From the NCBI GenBank assembly GCA_031257215.1, contig JAIRPC010000013.1:1-12575 (forward strand): a stretch of DNA of 12,575 nucleotides. The letters are read 5' to 3'. This stretch comes from Eubacteriales Family XIII. Incertae Sedis bacterium. GTDB lineage: Bacteria; Bacillota; Clostridia; Peptostreptococcales; Anaerovoracaceae. The position numbers were made by a program, and so were the translations under genes. Each line of letters begins with the position of its first letter. Position 1 is the stretch's first letter. The notes below the pieces were generated by a model. The model searched no databases. It had not been told where the DNA came from and saw only the letters and a program-made list of their open reading frames with translations. Positions 1-6,388 of the stretch are shown here, piece by piece.

Positions 1-2115
1 CCCGCTTTCACGTTTGTGCTTATTTCGCGGATGGAGCCGGTGATAAACCTGTCGGGGCTCATCGCTAACGACCTCGTTGCGAATATCGACGAGAAAACCC
101 TGTGTTTAACAGAATTAGAATTAATAACCTATTTGAAAAAGCGCGGGATTTCCATGAACTCCCAGCGCGCCTGCAACATACTCCGCGACACAAGGGGCTG
201 GATGCCCGCAGTCAACGTGGTTTCTAGCTTCCTCATAAAGGAGCCGGTGCGGGAATCATACGCGGGGCGCGCCCTGCGGCTTAACATATTCCAGATGATG
301 GAGCATGATATTTCTTTGGACATTTCAGAGGGGTTGCGGCATTTTTTGACGCGCCTTTCCCTGATAGACCGCCAGTCAGCGGATCCGGTAGACCACCTGG
401 CCGCTGACCTCGTGAACGATTTGGCTGGTGACGATAGGCTGCTGCCCGAAATTGAGCAGCTAAATTCGTATATTCGTTACGACGCCTATCTGAACGTCTA
501 TTACATCAACCATCTGTTTTTGGATCTATTCAGGGAAAGGCGCAATCTTTTGAGCAAGAGCGAAACGCTCGACACTTACCAAAAATGCGGCAACTGGTGC
601 GCCAGCAACGGGCTCGCGCTGGAAGCCATAACCTATTATGAGAAAACAGGCGGGTATGATGAGATCACCGCCATACTGCTGGACCAGCCCGCGCAGATAC
701 CTGCGGAGCTTGCGCGGCTCGCCTACGACATATTCGAGCGCGCGCCTGCCAGGGTGTTTGACACGGTGGAATTTTCGTCGTTCATCCATATGCGCGCCGC
801 CCTCTGCTGTGGGCGGTTGAAGGAGGCCTGTGCCCTGCTCGAAAAATACAGGGCGAAATACGCGGCCATGCCGGAGGACGCGTTCAGGGATCGTGCGCTC
901 GGCTGCATATATTACTGCCTGGGCGTACTGCGTTCGCTCAGGTGTACGACGGACGGCAATTATGATTTCGACAAATATTTCGAGCTGCAAAACGATTGCC
1001 TGAAACGGCATCCGCTGCCAGAGCTGCGGGCGGGGCAGCTTGCGGAGCGCCATGTCGGGCCTTGGTTTTTGATGGTCGGCGAATCCCGCGAGGAAGCGCC
1101 CGCGGAGTACATGGCGGCGCTGACGCGGACGGTGGGCTTCGTGTCGAGCTGCTTCGGCGGCGCCATGAGCGGGGAGGACAGCGCCGCAAAGGGCGAGCTG
1201 TCGTTCTTCCGCAACGACCTCAAGGGCGCGGAGGTGAATTTCTCCACGGCTCTAAAAAAGGCGCGTGAGCACAGGCAGTTTGAAACAGCCAACCGCAGCC
1301 TCATATACCTGATGCGCATTGCGTTCCTGCAAGGTAACGCCGCAAGCGCCGAGAGGATTTTCGGGGAGATATCGGAGCAGACGGACGAGGGCGATTACGC
1401 GCACAGGTACGTAACGCGCGACATAGCGTCAGGCTGGTACTATTACACCCTGCAACAGCCCGAAAAAATCCCGGAGTGGCTGCGCGGCGAATTCGAGGAC
1501 TACGGCCACGTATGCTATTTGGAGAATTTCAGCAACCAAATGCGGGCGCGGTATTGTTACCTTAACAAGGACTACACGCGCCTGCTCTCGTATATTGACG
1601 AAATGAAGCAGCGCGAATCGGTGTTGTTCGGGCGGGTTGAGATGCTCGCCATGGAGGCCTGCGTGCAATATCAGATGAAAGACAAGGCGGCGGCGTACGC
1701 GTCGCTCGGGGAAGCATATGAGGCCGCCCTGCCGAACGGCCTGCTCACGCCGTTCATCGAGCTTGGCAAGGACATGCGCACCCTCACGGCGGCGGCGATA
1801 CGGAATGGCTGCACCCTCCCGGACGAATGGCTGAAAAACATCAATAGGCTGGCGGCGACCTTCGCGAAGCGCCAGTCGCACACGATAGCGCGCTACAACG
1901 ACACGAACGGGATAGTGTCATGCTCCGCGCTCACGGATCGCGAGGCGGCGGTGCTGCTCGACCTGGCGAACGGCTTCTCCCGCTCGGAGATAGCGGCCTG
2001 CCAAAACATCTCCATCAACACGGTAAAGGCGGTAATAGAGATGCTCCACGCCAAGCTGGGCACGGTGAACGCCTTCGACCTCATACGCGTCGCGATTGAG
2101 AATAAGTACATCTAG
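1..2115 (+). CDS. LuxR-family (MalT-like) transcriptional regulator, 5' end outside window
   Basis: The frame is open from base 1 and 704 residues are visible. The first residues (FVLISRMEP) match the arginine-containing segment near the end of the NB-ARC/AAA-like ATPase domain of MalT-type LuxR proteins. They are followed by the usual winged-helix stretch, which includes the GW pair of 'RGWMP' (bases 196-210). The Walker A part therefore lies upstream, and the GTG at 16 is not the true start. Residues about 200-600 are helical and TPR-like, the usual sensing region. The last 64 residues are a LuxR/GerE helix-turn-helix (LTDRE, then EIA, then NTVKA). The protein should be a cytoplasmic, ATP-dependent activator responding to a small ligand. 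Its targets are unknown. The downstream lipoprotein gene is co-directional but has its own promoter-like site. Family assignment is firm; ligand and regulon are not visible. Confidence 0.9.
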   Translation, partial: PAFTFVLISRMEPVINLSGLIANDLVANIDEKTLCLTELELITYLKKRGISMNSQRACNILRDTRGWMPAVNVVSSFLIKEPVRESYAGRALRLNIFQMMEHDISLDISEGLRHFLTRLSLIDRQSADPVDHLAADLVNDLAGDDRLLPEIEQLNSYIRYDAYLNVYYINHLFLDLFRERRNLLSKSETLDTYQKCGNWCASNGLALEAITYYEKTGGYDEITAILLDQPAQIPAELARLAYDIFERAPARVFDTVEFSSFIHMRAALCCGRLKEACALLEKYRAKYAAMPEDAFRDRALGCIYYCLGVLRSLRCTTDGNYDFDKYFELQNDCLKRHPLPELRAGQLAERHVGPWFLMVGESREEAPAEYMAALTRTVGFVSSCFGGAMSGEDSAAKGELSFFRNDLKGAEVNFSTALKKAREHRQFETANRSLIYLMRIAFLQGNAASAERIFGEISEQTDEGDYAHRYVTRDIASGWYYYTLQQPEKIPEWLRGEFEDYGHVCYLENFSNQMRARYCYLNKDYTRLLSYIDEMKQRESVLFGRVEMLAMEACVQYQMKDKAAAYASLGEAYEAALPNGLLTPFIELGKDMRTLTAAAIRNGCTLPDEWLKNINRLAATFAKRQSHTIARYNDTNGIVSCSALTDREAAVLLDLANGFSRSEIAACQNISINTVKAVIEMLHAKLGTVNAFDLIRVAIENKYI

Positions 2116-2264
2116 TTTCCGCTAAAAAACTGCGATTTTTATGCACCCAAAGGCGGCGTTATATCCCTCTACTATTATTGGAAGAATTGTTGCGTTTGCG
2201 GCCATGCGGCAGGGACAATCCCCGCGCCGACGGCTATATGGCAGGAACGGCATGGCGGCAGATG

Positions 2265-2273
2265 TGATATACT
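2265..2273 (+). promoter_or_regulatory. Extended -10 promoter for the DUF4349 lipoprotein gene
   Basis: The sequence TGATATACT is a TGn plus TATACT extended -10 element, about 55 bases before the ATG at 2328. No good -35 hexamer lies 17 bases upstream (GAACGG at 2245-2250), which is common for extended -10 promoters. A short inverted repeat, CTTAG/CTAAG (2294-2298 and 2302-2306), falls in the leader and may be chance. Predicted by eye only. Confidence 0.5.
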
Positions 2274-2327
2274 CGTGACATAGGGCAAAGGGGCTTAGAC
2301 CCTAAGTGAACAGTTAGGAGGCATGGC

Positions 2328-3344
2328 ATGAAAATCGGCAAAATGCGTAGGATGGCTTTGTTGCTCGCACTGGTGCTGGCGGTGATGGCGTTCGCCGCCT
2401 GCGGTTCCGGCGGCGGCAGTGAGATTGGCACCAGCGAGCCTGCGTCGGCGGAGGACAGCGTGGCGGACCAGTCCGCGGATAGCCCCGTCATGGGCACCGC
2501 ACCCGAGGCTTCGGAGGTGGCGGGCGATGCCGCGGCAGATGGGGGACAGTCCGCGAGCCAAAGCCAACCGGCGGGCGCTAACGGCGGCGGCGCGGCAGGC
2601 TCGAGCCGCAAGATCACGTTCAGCGCCACATACACCTTGGACACGAAAAAATACGACGCGGACTACACAAAAATCATGCGCCTGGTCTCAGGGGCGGGCG
2701 GGTACGTGGCAAGCGAGGAATCCCACGCCTACCCATACGAAACGCCGGCCGAGGGGCGCAGCTCTTACCTGTCGCTGCGAATCCCCGTGAACGGCTACGA
2801 CTCATTCCTCGCGGAGGTCGAGAAGGTCGGGGATGTGGTGGACAAGGGGAAGTCCTCGGAGGATCTCACGTCACAGTATTTTGACACCGAGGCGCGCATC
2901 GAAATGCTGACCATGAGAAAAGAGCGGTTGACGGGGTATATCAAGAGCGCGACCAAGGCGGCAGACATAGTGGCGTTCGAGAAGGAACTGTCCGACGTGT
3001 TGCTCGAGCTCGACCAGTACCAGGGCGAAAAGCGCAGGCTTGACCAGCTGGTGGACTACGCGACCGTCGATCTGTACCTGAACGAGATCATCACACCCGA
3101 AACGATAGGCAAGGACGGCGAACCGCTCGGTAGCCGCGCCTCCGACGCGTTCTCAATGTCGGCCACGGGCGTCGGCAAATTCCTGCAAAACGCGGCGGTG
3201 TTCCTGGCGGGCTTGGTGCCCGTTCTCGCGCTGATAATAGTCCTGCTCATTATCGCGTGGCTCATAGTCAGGCTCGTGCGCCGCATCAGGGCGAGGCATT
3301 TGGAGAAACACCCGGAGAAAAAGGACGAGCAAGGGGCGCAGTGA
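2328..3344 (+). CDS. DUF4349 domain lipoprotein with C-terminal membrane segment
   Basis: This 338-residue protein begins with a lipoprotein signal peptide whose lipobox AFAAC puts the acylated Cys at residue 25. A low-complexity Gly/Ser/Ala/Glu linker follows to about residue 93. Residues about 95-315 match the DUF4349 pattern: beta-rich first part, SSEDLTSQYFDTEARI segment, a charged coiled coil at about 180-240, a short beta segment (DYATVDLYL) and one hydrophobic span at about 289-315, then a basic tail. The protein is probably tethered to the membrane at both ends, with the coiled coil outside. The biochemical role of DUF4349 proteins is not known. The start is set by AGGAGG at 2316-2321, six bases before the ATG. 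An earlier ATG at 2323 is too close to that site. Confidence 0.92.
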   Translation: MKIGKMRRMALLLALVLAVMAFAACGSGGGSEIGTSEPASAEDSVADQSADSPVMGTAPEASEVAGDAAADGGQSASQSQPAGANGGGAAGSSRKITFSATYTLDTKKYDADYTKIMRLVSGAGGYVASEESHAYPYETPAEGRSSYLSLRIPVNGYDSFLAEVEKVGDVVDKGKSSEDLTSQYFDTEARIEMLTMRKERLTGYIKSATKAADIVAFEKELSDVLLELDQYQGEKRRLDQLVDYATVDLYLNEIITPETIGKDGEPLGSRASDAFSMSATGVGKFLQNAAVFLAGLVPVLALIIVLLIIAWLIVRLVRRIRARHLEKHPEKKDEQGAQ

Positions 3345-3371
3345 CGTGGCGGGCGCGCTTGGCAAAGCAAT

Positions 3372-3416
3372 AACATTCGGCAGCACTAAAATGGTTTTTT
3401 AGTTCTGCCGAATATT
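3372..3416. repeat. Long near-perfect inverted repeat between convergent genes
   Basis: ATTCGGCAG (3375-3383) pairs with CTGCCGAAT (3405-3413). After one C/T mismatch, ACTAAAA (3385-3391) pairs with TTTTAGT (3397-3403), leaving a five-base loop. Two further A:T pairs flank a mismatch on the outside. It lies between the stop of the DUF4349 gene (3344) and the stop of the antitoxin (3490), which is where a bidirectional terminator is expected. Neither side has a run of U after the stem, so it is not a standard intrinsic terminator. It could instead slow polymerase, protect mRNA ends or bind a protein. Confidence 0.8.
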
Positions 3417-3489
3417 GGCGCGTCACTGTGTGGCTGATCTGAATGGCATATTAATAGTGAACAACAACGCAGGCCCAATGTTGCGCGAC

Positions 3490-3792
3490 CTATACCGCGA
3501 TAGGCTTTATTGATACGTTTCTGTTTGCGAGCAAGCACTCTGCTTGCCAAAGGTCAAGAGCCCTCTGCATGTTCAGCCACTGCTCGGGGGAGTTGCCGAA
3601 GCAAGCCGCAAGCCGCAGAGCCATTTCTGTGGAAAGACTCCTTTTTTCGCGCACAAGCTCATTCACGGACTGACGGGAAACCCCGATGGCAGTAGCCAAG
3701 TCGCTAACGGACAGGCCATAGTCAGCCATGAATTCCTCGCGCAAAATTTCTCCTGGGTGTATCGGTTTTCTTTTCGTCCTGCTCTTACGCAT
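3490..3792 (-). CDS. higA: HigA-type antitoxin, XRE-family helix-turn-helix
   Basis: This 100-residue protein carries the HigA signature: a basic N-terminus, then PIHPGEILREEFM, then a helix-turn-helix (SVSDLATAIGVSRQSVNELV) and the GNSPEQWLNMQ segment typical of the family. HigA proteins neutralise the HigB RNase and repress their own promoter. The ATG at 3792 is chosen because AAAGGA (3804-3799) lies six bases before it. An upstream in-frame ATG at 3807 overlaps the toxin stop (TGATG) but has no ribosome site; it would add five residues. Further upstream extension of the frame would run inside the toxin gene. It is co-transcribed with the toxin, toxin first, the usual HigBA order. Confidence 0.93.
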   Translation of the reverse strand: MRKSRTKRKPIHPGEILREEFMADYGLSVSDLATAIGVSRQSVNELVREKRSLSTEMALRLAACFGNSPEQWLNMQRALDLWQAECLLANRNVSIKPIAV

Positions 3793-3806
3793 TTCATATC
3801 CTTTCA

Positions 3807-4094
3807 TCAGTGATAATCGCAAAACTCCACATCGTACGCATCGCCATCCTGAAATCGAAAGCAGATGCGCCACTGCATATTCACGGATACGGAATATTGC
3901 CCTGCCCTGTTACCGTCAAGCTTGTGTAGCCTGTTGCTTGGCGGCACCATCAAGTCATCGATTCGTGTCGCACTGTCGATAAGGGTTAATTTCCGCAGTA
4001 TCCTAGCCCTGATATCGCCGGGGATCTTTTTCGGTGCGGCACTACCGCTCTGAAACAGTTCCTCTGTCGCTTTGTCGGAAAAGCTTACTATCAT
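3807..4094 (-). CDS. higB: HigB-type toxin, RelE/ParE-superfamily mRNA interferase
   Basis: This 95-residue protein has the HigB pattern: a short N-terminal strand, a Lys/Arg-rich helix, the PPSNRLHKLDGNRAGQYSVSV segment, a WRICFRF strand and a C-terminal FCDYH. HigB enzymes cut mRNA on the ribosome and are inhibited by HigA. All the hallmark residues are present, so the toxin looks intact. The stop codon lies 15 bases before the HigA start, so translation is probably coupled. No Shine-Dalgarno sequence precedes the ATG; the bases before it are AT-rich and belong to the promoter -10 region (see promoter entry). The AT-rich promoter differs from the G+C-rich neighbours, which fits acquisition by transfer. 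Confidence 0.94.
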   Translation of the reverse strand: MIVSFSDKATEELFQSGSAAPKKIPGDIRARILRKLTLIDSATRIDDLMVPPSNRLHKLDGNRAGQYSVSVNMQWRICFRFQDGDAYDVEFCDYH

Positions 4095-4101
4095 AATATT
4101 A

Positions 4102-4130
4102 TTTATAACGTGTTACGTGACACTTGTCAA
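4102..4130 (-). promoter_or_regulatory. higBA promoter with palindromic operator in the spacer
   Basis: On the minus strand, TTGACA (4130-4125) and TATAAA (4107-4102) are separated by exactly 17 bases, close to the sigma-70 consensus. The spacer holds an imperfect palindrome, GTGTCACGTAACAC (4123-4110), with 12 of 14 positions symmetric. HigA-type antitoxins bind such palindromes to repress their operon, so autoregulation is inferred. The start point would be expected around 4094-4096, essentially at the higB ATG. The promoter lies just after the transpeptidase stop codon at 4162. Confidence 0.85.
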
Positions 4131-4161
4131 GCCGTGTATGCGTTCGTCTGCTCCGCGCCCC

Positions 4162-5232
4162 CTACCTCTGCACCTTGACCTTTGTTCCCATTGGCGCCCA
4201 TTTGTATAGCCATTTGGCTTCGTTTGTGCGCATGTTGACGCAGCCGTGGCTCATTGGGTGCCCGAAATTGTTGTGCCAGTAGGTGGCGTGGAACGCGTAG
4301 GCGCCGACGAAGTAGCAGATCCACCTGACGTTTGGCGTTTCGTAGATCTTCCTGCCGTTCTCATAGCCGACCATTGTGTGTATCTTGCGCTTCAAATAGA
4401 TGTAGTACGTGCCCCTGACCGTCGGCGTCGCGCTCCTGCCCGACGAGATCACGTAGGTCTTTTTTGTCTTTTTCCCCAATTTGCAGTAAGTTTTCTGCTT
4501 GCTCAGGTCAACGAGGACCCATTTCAAGTTCTTGGTCCTAAGCAGCCGCACCTCGGTGTAGTCGCTGTAATATTTCTTGCCCTTGATGGTCTTGTACGCG
4601 CGCACCTTGAAATAATAATTGCGCTTGTAGTAGGGGTGGTCTATCTCGAAGCTCGTGCGCTTGCCGCCTTTCAGCGTCTTGCCCCGCTTCGCCTTTGTCA
4701 AGGACTTGTTCGACGCGTAATAGAGCTTGTAGCCGCTCGCCCCGCTCACCCTTTTCCACGAGAATTTGATCTGTTTCAGGTTTTTGCCAATAACTTTCGC
4801 CTTGGGCGCTTTCGGAGCTTTGATAATAATTTTGAAATTCGCTGTCTTCTGCCCCGTATACGCGCCGCCTTTCGCGGTAACAATGATGGTCGCGGTCCCC
4901 GGCAATTTGTTGTTCTTGTAGGAGAGGGTGTAATCCGTTCCGAGCGCGAGGGTCTTGCCCGCCAGCGTCACCGCGGGCTTCGGCATTTGTTGCTTTCCAT
5001 TATATGCGACGGGCTTCACCGCGCTGACCACCGCGGACGCTATGCCCACGGGTGCCACCGCGCCGCCCGTAGCCGCCTCGTCAGCGTACACGATGCCCAC
5101 AGCGCCGTCCGTAGCCTGCCCCGCGCCGAGCGCCCCGAGGGGAAGTTCCGCCAAAACAAGCGCGCCGGCGACGGCGAGCGCGATAATCATTCTGCGATAT
5201 TGCCTGTGCCCCGAAGCTTTGTGTTCTGCCAT
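4162..5232 (-). CDS. Secreted L,D-transpeptidase (YkuD) with MBG-like and Fn3 domains
   Basis: This 356-residue protein should make 3-3 cross-links in peptidoglycan, or attach proteins to it, outside the membrane. A basic N-terminus and hydrophobic stretch (about residues 13-38) form a signal peptide or anchor. Residues about 66-137 are an Ig/MBG-like repeat (YNGK, then DYTLSY, then YTGQK). Residues about 141-230 are a fibronectin type III domain. Residues about 236-355 are the YkuD domain with the catalytic motif SHGCVNMR: His315, His329 and nucleophile Cys331. GGGAGA at 5244-5239 lies six bases before the ATG. It is divergent from the amino acid transport operon. The same MBG-like plus Fn3 pair ends the amidohydrolase at 9061-11976. 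No terminator is visible between it and higBA, so read-through into the toxin operon is possible. Confidence 0.93.
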   Translation of the reverse strand: MAEHKASGHRQYRRMIIALAVAGALVLAELPLGALGAGQATDGAVGIVYADEAATGGAVAPVGIASAVVSAVKPVAYNGKQQMPKPAVTLAGKTLALGTDYTLSYKNNKLPGTATIIVTAKGGAYTGQKTANFKIIIKAPKAPKAKVIGKNLKQIKFSWKRVSGASGYKLYYASNKSLTKAKRGKTLKGGKRTSFEIDHPYYKRNYYFKVRAYKTIKGKKYYSDYTEVRLLRTKNLKWVLVDLSKQKTYCKLGKKTKKTYVISSGRSATPTVRGTYYIYLKRKIHTMVGYENGRKIYETPNVRWICYFVGAYAFHATYWHNNFGHPMSHGCVNMRTNEAKWLYKWAPMGTKVKVQR

Positions 5233-5274
5233 TTTGATTCTCCCTTTCCTTTATACAATACCTGTTCCACAACA

Positions 5275-5283
5275 ATTGTATCA
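5275..5283 (-). promoter_or_regulatory. Extended -10 promoter candidate for the L,D-transpeptidase gene
   Basis: The minus strand reads TGATACAAT, a TGn plus TACAAT extended -10 element, about 43 bases before the ATG at 5232. The -35 match is weak. Its -10 overlaps the -35 of the plus-strand promoter at 5276-5304, so the two divergent promoters probably compete for polymerase. A second AT-rich candidate (around 5252-5257) is less convincing. Confidence 0.45.
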
Positions 5284-5304
5284 TATTTGGATTTAATGTA
5301 TAAT
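5276..5304 (+). promoter_or_regulatory. Promoter for the amino acid ABC transporter operon
   Basis: TTGTAT (5276-5281) and a perfect TATAAT (5299-5304) are spaced by 17 bases. The start point would be near 5311, leaving a leader of roughly 105 bases that contains a 12-base palindrome and a direct repeat. Predicted by eye. Confidence 0.65.
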
Positions 5305-5320
5305 GGCTTTTGCGGTGCGT

Positions 5321-5332
5321 CGCGTTAACGCG
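5321..5332. promoter_or_regulatory. Perfect 12-base palindrome in the transporter leader
   Basis: CGCGTTAACGCG is a perfect palindrome about 17 bases after the -10 hexamer, where a bound repressor would block transcription. A second palindrome with the same GTTAAC core lies at 7096-7105 in the same operon. An operator role is an inference. Confidence 0.4.
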
Positions 5333-5343
5333 GCATACCGGGT

Positions 5344-5370
5344 TTCGCGCGGGGCGGATTCGCGCGGGGC
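5344..5370 (+). repeat. Direct repeat of 12 bases with 15-base period in the transporter leader
   Basis: TTCGCGCGGGGC occurs at 5344-5355 and again at 5359-5370. It lies in the 5' untranslated leader, between the palindrome at 5321 and the ribosome site at 5403. No known riboswitch or attenuator shape was recognised. Confidence 0.7.
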
Positions 5371-5417
5371 AATAGACAAATAGCTTGTACAAAAGAGGAA
5401 TTAAGGAGCGAAGAATT

Positions 5418-6344
5418 ATGAATAAGAAATCGAGAATGGCGTTGGTCGTGCTTTTGGCGTTGGTGATGGCGTTGGTGATGGCGCTGGCTGGCTGCGGCGC
5501 GGGCGGCGAGAAAAAGGACGACGGCAACAATGCTAACGCAGCGGGCGAAAATGCCACCCCTGCGGCGGCGGACACGCAGGCCACGGAGCCAGCTGGGGAC
5601 GGCGGCAGCGACCTTGATTATGTCAAGGCGAATGGCACCATGAAGATCGGAATCACCATCTTCAAGCCCATGAACTACTGGGACAAGGACGGCAAGACGC
5701 TGATCGGCTTCGACACGGAGTTCGCGCAGGCGGTCTGCGAGAAGCTCGGCGTCAAGGCTGAGTTCATTGAGATAGACTGGGACATGAAAGCGGTCGAGCT
5801 GAAATCCAAGAATATCGACTGCGTGTGGAACGGCTTCACCGTCAGGGAGGAGCTGAAAAAGGAGATACTGTTCACGGACAGCTACATGAAGAATATGCAG
5901 GTGGCCGTCATCAGGGCTGCCGACAAGGACAAATACAAGACGATTGAAGACATAGCGGGCGGCAGCGTCGTCGCGGAGCAGGGCTCGGCGGGAGAGGGCG
6001 CTGTTATCGCGACCGATTCGGCGCTGAAAGGCGCCGCGTATACATCCGTGACCAAGCAGACCGACGCGCTCATGGAGGTGAAGTCAGGCACGGCCGATGT
6101 CGCTATCCTCGACTACACCCTCGCGAAGTCAATGGTGGGCGAGGGAACGAGTTACAGCGACCTTTTGATGGCACCGGGCGTGGAGCTTGTCCCCGAGGAA
6201 TACGCGGTAGGGTTCAGGCCCGGCAGCGATATTGCCCCCGAGCTGAACAAGCTGATGAAGGAGCTGACTGAGGACGGCACGCTGGATGAGATAGCGCAAA
6301 AATACGAGCTGACCGCATCGCTGTTGTCCAACCAGGCGCAATAG
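5418..6344 (+). CDS. Amino acid ABC transporter substrate-binding lipoprotein (family 3)
   Basis: This 308-residue lipoprotein captures an amino acid outside the cell and hands it to the permease encoded next. The signal peptide has lipobox LAGC with the acylated Cys26. An acidic, Ala-rich linker runs to about residue 65. Residues about 67-300 are a family 3 solute-binding domain: GFDTEFAQAV, the NGFTVREE segment with Arg143 (expected to hold the ligand carboxylate), and ADVAILDY with Asp232 (expected to hold the amino group). Both residues are present, so an alpha-amino acid ligand is likely; the exact one cannot be read. The start at 5418 is set by AAGGAG (5403-5408) nine bases upstream. 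An in-frame ATG at 5385 lacks such a site and would place charged residues before the signal peptide. A 12-base tandem repeat lies within the signal-peptide coding part. Confidence 0.93.
   Translation: MNKKSRMALVVLLALVMALVMALAGCGAGGEKKDDGNNANAAGENATPAAADTQATEPAGDGGSDLDYVKANGTMKIGITIFKPMNYWDKDGKTLIGFDTEFAQAVCEKLGVKAEFIEIDWDMKAVELKSKNIDCVWNGFTVREELKKEILFTDSYMKNMQVAVIRAADKDKYKTIEDIAGGSVVAEQGSAGEGAVIATDSALKGAAYTSVTKQTDALMEVKSGTADVAILDYTLAKSMVGEGTSYSDLLMAPGVELVPEEYAVGFRPGSDIAPELNKLMKELTEDGTLDEIAQKYELTASLLSNQAQ
5457..5480 (+). repeat. Tandem 12-base repeat inside the signal-peptide coding region
   Basis: GCGTTGGTGATG is present twice head to tail and encodes the repeated residues of LALVMALVMALAG. 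Related partial copies flank it. Slippage would change the hydrophobic core by four residues without a frameshift. Confidence 0.85.
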
Positions 6345-6388
6345 GCGGACACAAACCAAGCGCAGACTATATTATTGGAAAAAACGGA

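Noticed and set aside
2117..2142. A-run and T-run after the LuxR stop as an intrinsic terminator
   Set aside because: The possible stem is only A:T pairs (AAAAA...TTTTT) with no G+C core and no following U-tract.
2201..2256. Inverted repeat GCCATGC/GCATGGC before the DUF4349 promoter
   Set aside because: Seven bases with a 42-base loop in G+C-rich sequence; chance is as likely, and no second feature supports it.
3372..3416. Long hairpin as a standard rho-independent terminator
   Set aside because: The stem is strong, but no run of T follows it on either strand, so it is listed as a repeat with open function.
4246..5328. Long open frame on the plus strand opposite the L,D-transpeptidase gene
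   Set aside because: Its product has no recognisable domain. The minus strand has a full YkuD catalytic motif, a signal peptide and a ribosome site. The long frame is a by-product of G+C-rich codon use.
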